From contig JAXLRU010000010.1 of the NCBI GenBank assembly GCA_046330935.1, positions 43,987 to 107,986 of the forward strand: a stretch of DNA of 64,000 bases, given 5' to 3'. This stretch comes from JAXLRU01 sp046330935. Its GTDB lineage: Bacteria > Actinomycetota > Actinomycetes > Actinomycetales > Kineosporiaceae. Each line of letters begins with the position of its first letter. The first letter of the stretch is position 1. The notes beneath the pieces were generated by a model. It was not told the origin of the DNA. It did no database searches and saw only the letters and a program-made list of their open reading frames with translations. The position numbers and the translations under genes were made by a program. Positions 53,361-63,179 of the stretch are shown here, in pieces.

Positions 53361-54236
53361 TCAGCCGCGCCGGGCGATCTCCGCCAGGGCAGCCGCCCGC
53401 ATCACCTCGACGTCGGGGCGTGACCCCGTCATGAGCCGCACCTGTTCGGCGGCCTGGTGCACGAGCATCGACAGGCCGCCGACGACGCAGCCCCCCTCCC
53501 GCTGCCAGACGGCGCCCAGGCCGGTCGGCCACGGGTGGTAGGTGACGTCCAGGAGGGCGGGGAGCTCGACCCCGGCAGGCAGGCGCGCCGCCACCGCGTC
53601 GCCCGCCGTGCCCGGCAGCGTCGAGATCCACACCTGCGCGTCGAGGTGGTCCACGGCCGCCTCCAGCAGCCCGACGCGGGGCCGCACGCCCAGTCGCAGG
53701 CCCGCCTCCGTCGTGGCGGTCGCCCGGGCGGGGTCGCGCACCAGCACGGACGGCTGCAGACAGCCGAGCTCGGCCAGGGCCGCCACCGCCGAGGCCGCCG
53801 TGGCCCCGCCGCCGAGGACCACCGCGCGCTCCGCGCGCACGACCCCGATCTCGGCGAGCGCGGCGACGATGCCCCCGACGTCGGTGTTGGTGCCCCACGG
53901 GCCCTCACCGGCCGGTTCACCGGCGTCGTGCCCCTCGCCGCCCGGCGGCCCGGCGAACAGGACCGTGTTCACCGCGCCGGTGCTGCGCGCGACATCGCTG
54001 ACGCCGCCCAGCAGCCCGAACACCACGCGCTTGAGCGGCATGGTCAGGGACAGGCCGACCCAGCCCTCCTCGTCCTGCAGCCCCCGGACGAGCGGCTCCA
54101 GCCCGGCCTCGTCGCACTCGCGGGCCTCGTACCGCCATGCCGTCAGCCCCAGCTGGGCGTAGGCGGCCCGGTGCAGCACGGGCGACAGCGAGTGCGCGAT
54201 GGGGCTGCCCAGCACGGCGGCCCGACGTGGGGTCAT
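53361..54236 (-). CDS. aroE: shikimate dehydrogenase
   Basis: This 291-aa NADPH enzyme reduces 3-dehydroshikimate. The substrate site is VLGSPIAHSLSPVLH; the catalytic Lys is in LTMPLKR and its Asp partner in NTDVGG. The nucleotide loop is VLGGGATAASAV. The ATG at 54236 overlaps the mltG stop (ATGA). In related genomes aroC follows directly; here the pilus locus intervenes. Confidence 0.94.
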   Translation of the reverse strand: MTPRRAAVLGSPIAHSLSPVLHRAAYAQLGLTAWRYEARECDEAGLEPLVRGLQDEEGWVGLSLTMPLKRVVFGLLGGVSDVARSTGAVNTVLFAGPPGGEGHDAGEPAGEGPWGTNTDVGGIVAALAEIGVVRAERAVVLGGGATAASAVAALAELGCLQPSVLVRDPARATATTEAGLRLGVRPRVGLLEAAVDHLDAQVWISTLPGTAGDAVAARLPAGVELPALLDVTYHPWPTGLGAVWQREGGCVVGGLSMLVHQAAEQVRLMTGSRPDVEVMRAAALAEIARRG

Positions 54237-55372
54237 TGCCCGTTGTCCCGCAACCACTTCTGCAGGCGGAGCCTCGCCTGTTCGTGCTGGGCGCTCGTCC
54301 GGGAGAACACCGTCTCCCCCGTCGACGGGTCGACCGTGACGAAGAACATCCAGTCACCCTTGGCCGGTTGCAGGGCCGCCCGCATCGCGGCCTCGCCGGG
54401 GTTGGAGATCGGCCCCGCCGGCAGGCCCTTGGTGTAGTAGGTGTTGTACGGCGAGGGGGTGTCGCGGTCGGCCTGGGTCGTCGTCACCCCGAAGCGGCCT
54501 GTCGCGTAGCTGACCGTCGCGTCGGACTGCAGCTTCCAGCCCTGCGCGAGCCGGTTCTCGAACACCCGGGCCACCTTGGGCATGTCCTCCGCGGAGCCTG
54601 CCTCGGCCTGGATCAGCCCGGCCTTGGTGAGCACCTCGTGCTCGCGCGCCTCGGGGACGCCGAGGTCGGCGAGCGTCTCGCGCGACTTGGCGACCATGTC
54701 CTGCAGCGCCTCGAGCGCAGTGGTGCTCGGCTGGAACTCGTACGTGGCGGGGAACAGGTACCCCTCCGGCACGCCCTTCGCCGAGGCCGGCAGCCCGAGC
54801 TCGGGGCTGCGCAGCGCGTCCTTCAGCTCCGCGGGGTCGAACCCGCCCTTGTCCTCGAGGACCGAGAGCACCTGCGCCACCCGCAGACCCTCGCGGATCG
54901 TGACCTTGCGGACCACCCGGCGCGACGGGTCGACGAGCACCTCCAGCGCGGCCGCGGATGTCATCTCCTTGCGCAGCACGTAGGTGCCGGGCTGGATCGA
55001 CGACGAGCGGGCGTCGGCAGAGGCGACCTCCCGGAACTTCTTGGCCGACTTGATGACGCCCGCCTCGGCCAGGGCGCGCCCGATCCGCAGCCCCGTGTCC
55101 CCCGAGGCGACGACGACCTGGACCTGTCCGCTGCCCGGTCCGGGGAAGTCGTCGGACTCCCCGAACGAGGACACCAGCGAGCGCAGGCCCAGCCACGCGC
55201 CCCCGATCCCGGCGACCACCAGGAGCGACACCACGAGCAGGGTGGTGACGCTGCGGCGGCGACGACGGCGCGGCGCCTTCTCCTGCGCCTGCTCCTCCTC
55301 GCGCCGGCTGCGTCGGCTGGGCAGCGCGGGCGCGACGGACACCCCGACCTCGTCGTCCCAGGAGTCACTCAC
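54233..55372 (-). CDS. mltG: endolytic transglycosylase MltG
   Basis: This 379-aa membrane-anchored enzyme cleaves nascent peptidoglycan strands. A basic cytoplasmic tail (RRRRRRSV) is followed by one membrane helix (about 60-80), a LysM-like domain and the YceG domain with the catalytic Glu in LIQAEAG. The conserved LQSDATVSYA and GPISNPGEAAMRAAL segments follow. The GTG start at 55372 lies within the end of ruvX (8-base overlap). Confidence 0.94.
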   Translation of the reverse strand: MSDSWDDEVGVSVAPALPSRRSRREEEQAQEKAPRRRRRRSVTTLLVVSLLVVAGIGGAWLGLRSLVSSFGESDDFPGPGSGQVQVVVASGDTGLRIGRALAEAGVIKSAKKFREVASADARSSSIQPGTYVLRKEMTSAAALEVLVDPSRRVVRKVTIREGLRVAQVLSVLEDKGGFDPAELKDALRSPELGLPASAKGVPEGYLFPATYEFQPSTTALEALQDMVAKSRETLADLGVPEAREHEVLTKAGLIQAEAGSAEDMPKVARVFENRLAQGWKLQSDATVSYATGRFGVTTTQADRDTPSPYNTYYTKGLPAGPISNPGEAAMRAALQPAKGDWMFFVTVDPSTGETVFSRTSAQHEQARLRLQKWLRDNGQ

Positions 55373-55904
55373 GCCCGTCCGCCTCCGTCCGCTGCGGGGC
55401 CGGTCCGTCCGGCCTCGCGGCTGCATCGGGCACCACGTAGGAGCCGACCGGGACCGACGACGTGCGGTCCGCGTCGATCGCCGCCTGCAGGATCAGCACC
55501 GCCGCAGCCTGGTCGACGACCGGCTTGCGGCGGCGTCCTCGCACACCAGCGTCGCGTAGGTTACGGTGCGCCGTCACCGTGGTGAAGCGTTCGTCGACCA
55601 ATCTCACCGGAACGCCGTCGAGGACATCCGCCAGCCGCACCGCGAAACCGCGGGCCAGAGCGGCTGCCGCACCCTCGGCCCCCGACAGCGACCGCGGCAA
55701 CCCCACCACCACCTCGACGGCGTCGTGCTCGGCCACGAGCGCCCCCAGCCGATGAAGGTCGGTGCCGTTGCGCTCGTCGCGGGCCACCGTCTCCAGCGGC
55801 GTCGCCAGGAGGCAGTCGGGGTCGCAGAGGGCGACCCCGACGCGCACGCTGCCGACGTCGACGCCGAGGCGACGGCCCCTGCCGGGGGGCGTGGGGACGT
55901 TCAC
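55365..55904 (-). CDS. ruvX: RuvX/YqgF-type RNase H-fold nuclease
   Basis: This 179-aa protein belongs to the putative Holliday-junction resolvase / pre-16S rRNA nuclease family. Conserved acidic residues are in LGVDVGSVRVGVALCD and VRLVDERFTT, and VVGLPRSLSG is typical. A tail of about 30 residues extends past the fold. The GTG start overlaps the alaS stop (GTGA). The alaS-ruvX-mltG-aroE order is conserved in actinobacteria. Confidence 0.92.
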   Translation of the reverse strand: MNVPTPPGRGRRLGVDVGSVRVGVALCDPDCLLATPLETVARDERNGTDLHRLGALVAEHDAVEVVVGLPRSLSGAEGAAAALARGFAVRLADVLDGVPVRLVDERFTTVTAHRNLRDAGVRGRRRKPVVDQAAAVLILQAAIDADRTSSVPVGSYVVPDAAARPDGPAPQRTEADGRE

Positions 55905-58576
55905 CGCGCGGTGACCACGGACCCCACGGCGTGCTCGACGCGCTGGAGGGCCTCGACCACCTTCGTGGCATCGGTGCCGCCGCCCTGGGCGACGTCGTCC
56001 TTGCCGCCGCCGCCCCCGCCGAGCACGGAGGCCGCCTCGCGGACGAGGGCCCCGGCCTTCACGCCCCAGCGACGCGCCTCCTCGTTGGTGGCGATCACGA
56101 CGACGGGGCGGTCCTTGGCCACGCCGGTGACGGCCACCACCGCGGGACGGTCGGCAGGCAGGCGACCCCGCACGTCGAGGACGAGCGTGCGCACGTCGTC
56201 GGCCCCGGCGGCCCCGGCGTCATGGGTCACGACCGCGACGCCGAAGACGTCCTTCGGCGAGGACGCGAGGGTGGGCGCGATCGCGAGGACCTGGCCCGCG
56301 CGCACCTTGTCGATCTCCTTCTGCGCTTCACGCAGCTGGGTCAGGAGCGCGCCGACGCGGTCGGGCAGCTCCTCGGGCCGCACCTTCAGCACGTCGGTGA
56401 GCTGGGAGACCAGCACGTGCTCGCGGGCGGAGAAGTCGTAGGCGTCGGCGCCCACGAGCGCCTCGACGCGGCGCACGCCGGACCCGATCGAGCCCTCGCC
56501 GAGGAGCTTGACCAGGCCGATCTGCCCGGAGCGGGTGGCGTGGGTGCCGCCGCACAGCTCGCGCGCCCACTCCCCGACCGAGATCACGCGCACCTGGTTG
56601 CCGTACTTCTCGCCGAACAGCGCCATCGCCCCGGTGGCGCGCGCCTGCTCCTGCGTCATGAGCTCGGCGCGGACCTCGAGGTCGTCGATGAGCAGCGCGT
56701 TGACGCGCGCCTCGACATCGCGCATCACGCTGGCGGGCAGCGCCGCGTTGGCGTGGAAGTCGAAGCGGAACCGCCCGGGGGAGTTCTCCGACCCCGCCTG
56801 CGTGGCCGTGTCGCCAAGCGCCTCGCGGATGGCCTTGTGGACCATGTGCGTCGCGGTGTGCGACCGGCTGATGGCCTTGCGCCGCTCGATGTCGACCTTG
56901 CCCACGGCGGCCAGGCCGTCACGGACCTCGCCCTCCAGCACCCGCGCACGGTGCACCACGAGACCGGTGATCGGCGACTGCACGTCGTCGACGACGATCA
57001 CGGCGCCGTCGAGCTCGATCCGCCCGGCGTCGGCCAGCTGGCCACCGCCCTCGGCGTAGAACGGGGTGCGGTCGAGGACGACGTCCACGGACTGCCCGGC
57101 CACGGCCGAGGCCGCGGGGACGCCGTCGACGAGCAGTCCGGCCACCCGTGCCTCGGTGACGACCTCGTGGTAGCCGGTGAACTCGACCGCGCGACCGAGG
57201 CGGTCGGCGACGGCCCGGTAGCCGGAGGTGTCGGAGTGCCCGGTCTTCTTGGCCTTGGCGTCGGCCTTGGCGCGCTGGCGCTGCTCGGTCATGAGGCGGC
57301 GGAACTCGTCGCCGTCCACCTGCAGGCCCTGCTCGGCGGCCATCTCCAGCGTGAGGTCGATGGGGAAGCCGTAGGTGTCATGCAGCTGGAACGCCTTGGC
57401 CCCGGACAGCACCGACCCGCCGGCCGCGCGGGTCTCGCGGACGGCGACGTCGAGGATCGTCGTCCCCGAGGACAGCGTGCGGACGAAGGCCTCCTCCTCG
57501 GCGGCGGCGACCTGGCTGATCCGCGACCACTCCGAGTCCAGCTCGGGGTAGGACGCGACCATCTTCTGCTGCGAGGTGCGCAGCAGGTCGACGAGGACGG
57601 CGTCGTGGACGCCGAGCAGGCGCACGGAGCGGACGGCGCGGCGCAGCAGGCGACGCAGGACGTAGCCGCGGGCCTCGTTGGAGGGGGTCACACCGTCGCC
57701 GATCAGCATCAGACCGGAGCGGATGTGGTCGGCGATGACGCGCATCCGCACGTCGTCGGCGTGGTCGGCGCCGTAGCGGCGGCCGGACAGCTCCTGCACC
57801 CGGGCGATGACGGGGAAGACCTCGTCGATCTCGTACATGTTCTCGACGCCCTGGAGCAGGTAGGCGACGCGCTCCAGGCCCATGCCGGTGTCGATGTTCT
57901 TGGCCGGGAGGTCCCCGCGGACGTCGAAGTCGTCCTTGGCGCGCACCGCGGACAGCTCCGACTGCATGAAGACGAGGTTCCAGATCTCCAGGTAGCGGTC
58001 CTCGTCGACGACCGGCCCGCCCTCGGCCCCGAACGCCGGGCCACGGTCGATGTAGATCTCGCTGCACGGGCCGCCGGGACCGGGCACGCCCATGTGCCAG
58101 TAGTTGTCCTTGAGCCCGCGGCGCTGGATCCGCTGGTCGGGCAGGCCTGCGACCTTCTTCCAGAGGTCGATGGCCTCGTCGTCGTCCTGGTAGACGGTCA
58201 CCCAGACGGTGTCGGGGTCGAAGCCGAGGAAGCCCTCGGACTGCGAGCCGGTGACCAGCTCCCACGCGTACTCGATGGCCCCGGCCTTGAAGTAGTCGCC
58301 GAAGCTGAAGTTGCCGTTCATCTGGAAGAACGTGCCGTGCCGGGTGGTCTTGCCCACCTCGTCGATGTCGAGGGTGCGCACGCACTTCTGCACGCTCGTG
58401 GCGCGGGCGAAGGTCGGCGTCTCCTGCCCCAGGAAGTAGGGCTTGAACGGCACCATGCCCGCGTTGACGAACAGCAGGTTCGGGTCGTCGTAGAGCAGGG
58501 GCGCGCTCGGGACCACGGTGTGGCCGCGGCCGGAGAAGAAGTCCAGCCACCGGCGGCGGATCTCGGCCGTCTCCAT
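55901..58576 (-). CDS. alaS: alanyl-tRNA synthetase
   Basis: This 891-aa enzyme charges tRNA-Ala. The class II catalytic core (FFQMNGNFSFGDYFKAGAIE, motif 2 area), the tRNA-binding helical domain, the editing domain with zinc ligands in SHTATHMVHKA and ELCGGTHATRSGQ, and the C-terminal DHHA1 domain (VRTLVLDVRGRLP, GGGGGGKDDVAQGGG) are all present in order. The ATG has GGAGG 10 bases upstream. The 104 bases before it hold no recognised leader element. Confidence 0.97.
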   Translation of the reverse strand: METAEIRRRWLDFFSGRGHTVVPSAPLLYDDPNLLFVNAGMVPFKPYFLGQETPTFARATSVQKCVRTLDIDEVGKTTRHGTFFQMNGNFSFGDYFKAGAIEYAWELVTGSQSEGFLGFDPDTVWVTVYQDDDEAIDLWKKVAGLPDQRIQRRGLKDNYWHMGVPGPGGPCSEIYIDRGPAFGAEGGPVVDEDRYLEIWNLVFMQSELSAVRAKDDFDVRGDLPAKNIDTGMGLERVAYLLQGVENMYEIDEVFPVIARVQELSGRRYGADHADDVRMRVIADHIRSGLMLIGDGVTPSNEARGYVLRRLLRRAVRSVRLLGVHDAVLVDLLRTSQQKMVASYPELDSEWSRISQVAAAEEEAFVRTLSSGTTILDVAVRETRAAGGSVLSGAKAFQLHDTYGFPIDLTLEMAAEQGLQVDGDEFRRLMTEQRQRAKADAKAKKTGHSDTSGYRAVADRLGRAVEFTGYHEVVTEARVAGLLVDGVPAASAVAGQSVDVVLDRTPFYAEGGGQLADAGRIELDGAVIVVDDVQSPITGLVVHRARVLEGEVRDGLAAVGKVDIERRKAISRSHTATHMVHKAIREALGDTATQAGSENSPGRFRFDFHANAALPASVMRDVEARVNALLIDDLEVRAELMTQEQARATGAMALFGEKYGNQVRVISVGEWARELCGGTHATRSGQIGLVKLLGEGSIGSGVRRVEALVGADAYDFSAREHVLVSQLTDVLKVRPEELPDRVGALLTQLREAQKEIDKVRAGQVLAIAPTLASSPKDVFGVAVVTHDAGAAGADDVRTLVLDVRGRLPADRPAVVAVTGVAKDRPVVVIATNEEARRWGVKAGALVREAASVLGGGGGGKDDVAQGGGTDATKVVEALQRVEHAVGSVVTAR

Positions 58577-58680
58577 GGAACGTCAACCTCCGTGCTCCGA
58601 CCGCGCACCTGGCGGCGTGGTCGTCGTGTTCGGTCCGGCGCAGGCAGCCGCCGGTGGGCGTGTGGTGCGAGAACTCAGGA

Positions 58681-58935
58681 TCAGTGTGACCGAGGGCGCG
58701 GGGCCACGGGTTTCGGGTCGTCGCCTGCGTCGGCGGACAGCGCCGCACGCAGCTCGCCCTCGCGGGCGGACATCTCCTCGCGGACGACGTCGGCGAGGTC
58801 GCGCACCGCGTCGACCGCGCCGGCGAGGCTGTCGCCCAGGCCCGCGGGGGTGGCCTTGCGCGCCACGCGCTCCACCCGCCGGACCACGAGGATCCCGACC
58901 GTCACACCGAGGACGAGCCAGAACAGCCGGCGCAC
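58681..58935 (-). CDS. small membrane-anchored protein (DUF6167-like)
   Basis: This 84-aa protein has one N-terminal membrane helix (RLFWLVLGVTVGILVVRRV) and a charged helical tail. It is regularly found between a DUF948 gene and alaS in actinobacteria; its function is unknown. The GTG at 58935 is chosen over the TTG at 58941 because GGGAGG lies 8 bases before it. It starts 2 bases after the DUF948 stop, so the two are co-translated. Confidence 0.7.
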   Translation of the reverse strand: MRRLFWLVLGVTVGILVVRRVERVARKATPAGLGDSLAGAVDAVRDLADVVREEMSAREGELRAALSADAGDDPKPVAPRPRSH

Positions 58936-58937
58936 GG

Positions 58938-59306
58938 TCAACGCCTCCCGCGGCGGCGGCGCGAGGCCGACTCGCCCCGCGCGCCGAACGCCTGGCGCAC
59001 GCCGTAGGAGAACGCCGCGACCTTCACCAGCGGCCCGCCGACGGTGGCCGCGAACAGCGACGTCAGCGCGGTGACGTTCGTCGACACCGTGGTCACGTTG
59101 TCGGTGATGGTGTCCACCTTGCCGAGCTGGTGGTTGGTCTGGGTGACCGTGTCGGTCACCTCGGCCAGCAGGGGCAGCGCACCGTCGGAGATGTCGCGCA
59201 CGGTGCGCCGCAGCTCCTCGAACACCTGCGCGAGCTTCACCAGCGGGTAGGCGAGCACGAGCACGAGCACGGCGAAGGCGCCTGCGGCGATCCAGCCTGG
59301 GGACAT
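58938..59306 (-). CDS. DUF948 domain-containing protein
   Basis: This 122-aa protein has an N-terminal membrane helix (IAAGAFAVLVLVLAYPLVKL) followed by a coiled-coil region in which hydrophobic residues recur with Thr/Asn (TVTQTNHQLGKVDTITDN), the DUF948 pattern. The C-terminus is very basic (SRRRRGRR). The function is unknown; family members are seen near cell-envelope genes. The ATG is at 59306. Confidence 0.8.
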   Translation of the reverse strand: MSPGWIAAGAFAVLVLVLAYPLVKLAQVFEELRRTVRDISDGALPLLAEVTDTVTQTNHQLGKVDTITDNVTTVSTNVTALTSLFAATVGGPLVKVAAFSYGVRQAFGARGESASRRRRGRR

Positions 59307-59436
59307 CGCTGCCCTTCCCGAAGTCCGCCCGCCGCGTCCGGCGGGGCGAGGTGTGCGGTGTCGTCGGCGATCGCGGACGGCGACCGCTGACCCGCGACCC
59401 TACCGTGAGCCGCTGCCCCCGCCCCTGCGGGGACGC

Positions 59437-60861
59437 TCACCCCTGCGGGCGCGGCCCCTCGGCGTCCTCACCCGAGCCGGTGCCGGGCCCCCGCACGATC
59501 GCCCGCAGCCGGTCCAACCGCACGGCCAGCTCCCGTTCCGCGCCGTGCCCGCGGGGTCGGAAGTACCGGCGCCCCTCCAGCCCGTCGGGCGCGTACTGCT
59601 GGCCCAGCACCCCACGGGGGTCGTCGTGGGGGTAGCGGTACCCCTTCCCGTGGCCGAGGGACTTGGCGCCGGGGTAGTGCGCGTCACGCAGGTGCGCGGG
59701 CACCGCGCCCAGCGCGCCCGCCCGGACGTCGGCCATCGCCTCGCCGATGGCGGCGACCACCGCGTTGGACTTGGGCGCGCTCGCCACGTGCACCACCGCC
59801 TGGGCCAGGATGATCTGCGCCTCCGGCATCCCCACCAGGGCCACGGCCTGCGCGGCGGCGACCGCCGTCTGCAGCGCGGTGGGGTCGGCCATCCCCACGT
59901 CCTCACAGGCGTGGATCATGACGCGACGGGCGATGAAGCGCGGATCCTCCCCCGCGACCAGCATCCGGGCGAGGTAGTGCAGGGCGGCGTCCACGTCGGA
60001 GCCGCGCATCGACTTGATGAACGCGCTCACGACGTCGTAGTGCTGGTCCCCGGCCCGGTCGTAGCGCACGGCGGCTCCGTCGACCGCCCGCTCCGCCGCC
60101 GACAGGGTGATCCGCGGCGGCTCCTCCCCCGCATCGTCGAGGGCGACGCCGGCGGCGGCCTCCAACGTGGTCAGGGCGCGCCGGGCGTCCCCCGCGGCCA
60201 GGCGCACGAGGTGCTCGCGCGCGTCCGGCTCCAACGTGACCGCGCCGGCGAGGCCCCGCGGGTCGGCCACCGCCCGCTCGAGCAGCACGCCCACGTCGGC
60301 GTCGGTCAGCGGGCGCAGGGTCAGCACGAGCGAGCGTGACAGCAGCGGGCTGACCACGGAGAACGACGGGTTCTCCGTGGTCGCCGCGACGAGCACCACC
60401 CACCGGTTCTCCACGCCTGGCAGCAGGGCGTCCTGCTGGGCCTTCGAGAAGCGGTGGATCTCGTCGAGGAACAGGACCGTGCGCCGCCGGTGCAGGTCCC
60501 GCGCGTCGCGGGCCTCCTCCATCACCCGGCGCACGTCCTTGACCCCCGCCGTCACCGCGGACAACTCGACGAAGGTGCGCCCGGTGGCGCGGCTGACGAC
60601 GTGGGCGATCGTGGTCTTGCCGGTGCCGGGCGGCCCCCACAGCACCAGGGAGGCCGGCCCCGCGACGCCGTCGCCGCCCTCGACGAGGCGCCGCAACGGC
60701 GATCCGGGCGCGAGCAGGTGCTGCTGCCCGACGAGCTCGTCGACGGTGCGCGGGCGCATGCGCACCGCCAGGGGCGCCGGGGCCCGGACGGCACCGGACG
60801 GCGAGGTCCCGCCCGCCGCCGCGTCGGATTCGTCCGGGTCGGACGAGAAGAGGTCGGCCAC
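59437..60861 (-). CDS. rarA: replication-associated recombination protein A (AAA ATPase)
   Basis: This 474-aa clamp-loader-like ATPase acts at stalled forks (RarA/MgsA). It has RPRTVDELVGQQHLL, Walker A GPPGTGKTT, Walker B LFLDEIHRFSKAQQDALLP, sensor 1 AATTENPSF, and the C-terminal tetramerisation region with DPRFIARRVMIHACEDVG. The GTG at 60861 is only 18 bases from the divergent MMPL start. It ends with a short acidic tail. The neighbouring rpsD often seen after rarA is absent. Confidence 0.94.
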   Translation of the reverse strand: MADLFSSDPDESDAAAGGTSPSGAVRAPAPLAVRMRPRTVDELVGQQHLLAPGSPLRRLVEGGDGVAGPASLVLWGPPGTGKTTIAHVVSRATGRTFVELSAVTAGVKDVRRVMEEARDARDLHRRRTVLFLDEIHRFSKAQQDALLPGVENRWVVLVAATTENPSFSVVSPLLSRSLVLTLRPLTDADVGVLLERAVADPRGLAGAVTLEPDAREHLVRLAAGDARRALTTLEAAAGVALDDAGEEPPRITLSAAERAVDGAAVRYDRAGDQHYDVVSAFIKSMRGSDVDAALHYLARMLVAGEDPRFIARRVMIHACEDVGMADPTALQTAVAAAQAVALVGMPEAQIILAQAVVHVASAPKSNAVVAAIGEAMADVRAGALGAVPAHLRDAHYPGAKSLGHGKGYRYPHDDPRGVLGQQYAPDGLEGRRYFRPRGHGAERELAVRLDRLRAIVRGPGTGSGEDAEGPRPQG

Positions 60862-60879
60862 GCCTGGGAGGCTACTGGC

Positions 60880-63102
60880 GTGCTACGACGTCTCGGCCAC
60901 GCCATCGCCGCCCACGCCCGCCTCGTCCTGGCCGGATGGGCCGTCCTCGTCGCGCTCGGCTTCGCCTCGTCGCTCGGGCTGCTGGGCGGCGACGGGCTGT
61001 TCGACCGGCTGGGCAGCGGCGCCCCGGAGGTGCCCTCCGACAGCCGCACCGGGCAGGAGCTGCTCTCCCGCACCGCCGCGACCGGCGCGTCCCTGCAGCT
61101 GCTCCTCGACGGCGTGGGCGCCGACGACGCCGCGGCCCGGCAAGCGGTGACGCAGGCGCGCACCGACCTGTCGGCCCGCTCCGACGTCGCGGCGGTGCTC
61201 GACCCCTTCGAGCAGGCGCCGACGGGTGGCACCGGGCCCGAGCCGAGGGCCTTCGTCGCCCAGGACGGCCGGGCGCTGCTCGTCATCGTGCAGCTGCGCC
61301 GCGACCTTCCCGCTCCCGCCGAGCGGGACGCGGTCGCCGCGGTCACGCAGCGGCTGGTGGAGACCGGCGACGCCGTCACTGCAGCGACCCCGGGCGCCAC
61401 GGCGCGGGTCGGCGGCGTCAACGCCCTGGTGAAGGACATCACCGACCAGGTGGAGAAGGACCTCAAACGAGGCGAGGGCGTCGCCCTGCCCATCAGCCTG
61501 CTCGTGATGGTGGTGGTCTTCGGCGGCTTCCTCGCGGCGGGCCTGCCGATCCTCGGCGCCGTCGCCTCGATCGCGGGGGCCCTGGCCAGCCTGCTGGGCT
61601 TCTCCTACGCCATCGACCTCGACGCCAGCGTCGTGAACGTCGTCACCGTGCTGGGTCTCGGCCTGTGCATCGACTACGGCCTCCTGCTGGTCAGCCGGTT
61701 CCGCGACGAGCTGCGTGCACGCGCCGGGATGCTGGGTGACCCGGCCACAGGCCGGCCGTCGCACGCCGAGGCGCTGGGCGAGACGATGGCCACCGCCGGG
61801 CGAACGGTCCTGTTCAGCGGGATCACGGTCGCCATCAGCCTGGCCGGCCTCCTGGTCTTCCCCGCGACCATCCTGCGGGCCATCGGCGCCGCGGGCGTCA
61901 GCGTCGTCCTCGTCGCCCTGCTCGTCGCCATGACACTCATCCCCGCCCTGCTGGCGGTCTCCGCGGGGCGGCTGCTGCGCACGGGCTGGGTGGCGCGCCT
62001 GCCCGGGGTGCGGCGGCTGGGCGACGTGGCGCCGGCGGAGGGTGTCTTCTCCAGGCTCGCGCGCGGCGTCCAGCGCCGGCCCGTCGTCGTCCTCGTGGTG
62101 ACGCTCGCCGTCATGCTCCTCGCCGCTGCCCCCGCGCTGAGCCTGCGCCTGGTCAACTCGGGCGCCGCCCTGCTGCCGCGCGAGGCGCCGCAGCGGGTGC
62201 TGTTCGATCAGGTGAACGAGCGCTTCCCCGCTCTCGCGTCGGCCCCCGTGGCGGTCGTCGACCGCTCGGGAGGTGAGGCGGCCTCCCGCCTAGCCGCCGA
62301 GGTCGCGAAGCTGCCCGGGGTCACCCGCGTGGGCTCGGTCGAGGAGCGCCGCGGCGACGGCGTCACCCTGCACACGTTCGGCGTCTTCCTCGACGGCGAC
62401 GCCAACTCCGACGCCGCGCGCGACGCCGTCCACTCCGTCCGCGCCCTGGCCTCGGGCGACGACGTGCTGGTGACGGGCCAGGCCGCCGCCCTCGTCGACT
62501 TCGTCCACTCCCTCGCGACCCGTGCGCCCTACGCCGTCGGCCTCGTGGTGCTCGCCACGTTCGTCCTGCTCTTCCTCATGACCGGCTCGGTGCTCGTGCC
62601 GGCGAAGGCCCTGCTGATGAACCTGGTGTCCCTCGGCGCCTCGTTCGGCGTCATCGCGTTCGTGTTCCAGGAGGGCCACCTCGAGGGGCTGCTCGGCTTC
62701 ACCTCCACCGGCGGCATCGAGACGAGCATCCCCGCGCTCGTGCTGGCGTTCGGCTTCGGCCTCGCCATGGACTACGAGGTCTTCCTCCTGTCCCGGATCA
62801 AGGAGCTGCACGACCAGGGCCTGCCCAACGACGAGGCGGTGGTCGGCGGGCTGCAGCGGTCGGGCCGGATCATCACCTCCGCGGCGCTGATCGTCGTCAT
62901 CGTCTTCGCCGGGTTCGTCGCCGGGAAGCTGCTGATCATCAAGCAGACGGGCGTGGCGCTGGCATTCGCCGTAGCCGTCGACGCGACGCTGGTCCGGATG
63001 CTGCTCGTGCCCGCCACGATGACCCTGCTCGGCGACTGGAACTGGTGGGCCCCCGGCCCGCTCAAGCGGCTGCACGCCCGGTTCGGGCTCCGCGAGGGGT
63101 GA
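60880..63102 (+). CDS. MMPL/RND-family membrane exporter
   Basis: This 740-aa protein has the duplicated MMPL layout: one helix, an extracellular domain and five helices, twice. The paired signatures with charged residues inside the membrane are CIDYGLLLVSRFRDE (first half) and GFGLAMDYEVFLLSRIKE (second half). In actinobacteria such proteins export lipids or siderophores, but no substrate clue is nearby. The GTG at 60880 has GGGAGG about 9 bases upstream. It is not followed closely by other plus-strand exporter genes. Confidence 0.9.
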   Translation: MLRRLGHAIAAHARLVLAGWAVLVALGFASSLGLLGGDGLFDRLGSGAPEVPSDSRTGQELLSRTAATGASLQLLLDGVGADDAAARQAVTQARTDLSARSDVAAVLDPFEQAPTGGTGPEPRAFVAQDGRALLVIVQLRRDLPAPAERDAVAAVTQRLVETGDAVTAATPGATARVGGVNALVKDITDQVEKDLKRGEGVALPISLLVMVVVFGGFLAAGLPILGAVASIAGALASLLGFSYAIDLDASVVNVVTVLGLGLCIDYGLLLVSRFRDELRARAGMLGDPATGRPSHAEALGETMATAGRTVLFSGITVAISLAGLLVFPATILRAIGAAGVSVVLVALLVAMTLIPALLAVSAGRLLRTGWVARLPGVRRLGDVAPAEGVFSRLARGVQRRPVVVLVVTLAVMLLAAAPALSLRLVNSGAALLPREAPQRVLFDQVNERFPALASAPVAVVDRSGGEAASRLAAEVAKLPGVTRVGSVEERRGDGVTLHTFGVFLDGDANSDAARDAVHSVRALASGDDVLVTGQAAALVDFVHSLATRAPYAVGLVVLATFVLLFLMTGSVLVPAKALLMNLVSLGASFGVIAFVFQEGHLEGLLGFTSTGGIETSIPALVLAFGFGLAMDYEVFLLSRIKELHDQGLPNDEAVVGGLQRSGRIITSAALIVVIVFAGFVAGKLLIIKQTGVALAFAVAVDATLVRMLLVPATMTLLGDWNWWAPGPLKRLHARFGLREG

Positions 63103-63179
63103 CGCCTCGTCGGACGGCACGAGGCGCGCGCTGCCCGACGTGATCGCCGAGCTCGCCTCGGGTGAGCCAGGATGACGCC

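Noticed and set aside
58577..58680. Possible T-box leader before alaS
   Set aside because: No T-box sequence (TGGnACC type), specifier loop or terminator could be found in the roughly 100-base leader.
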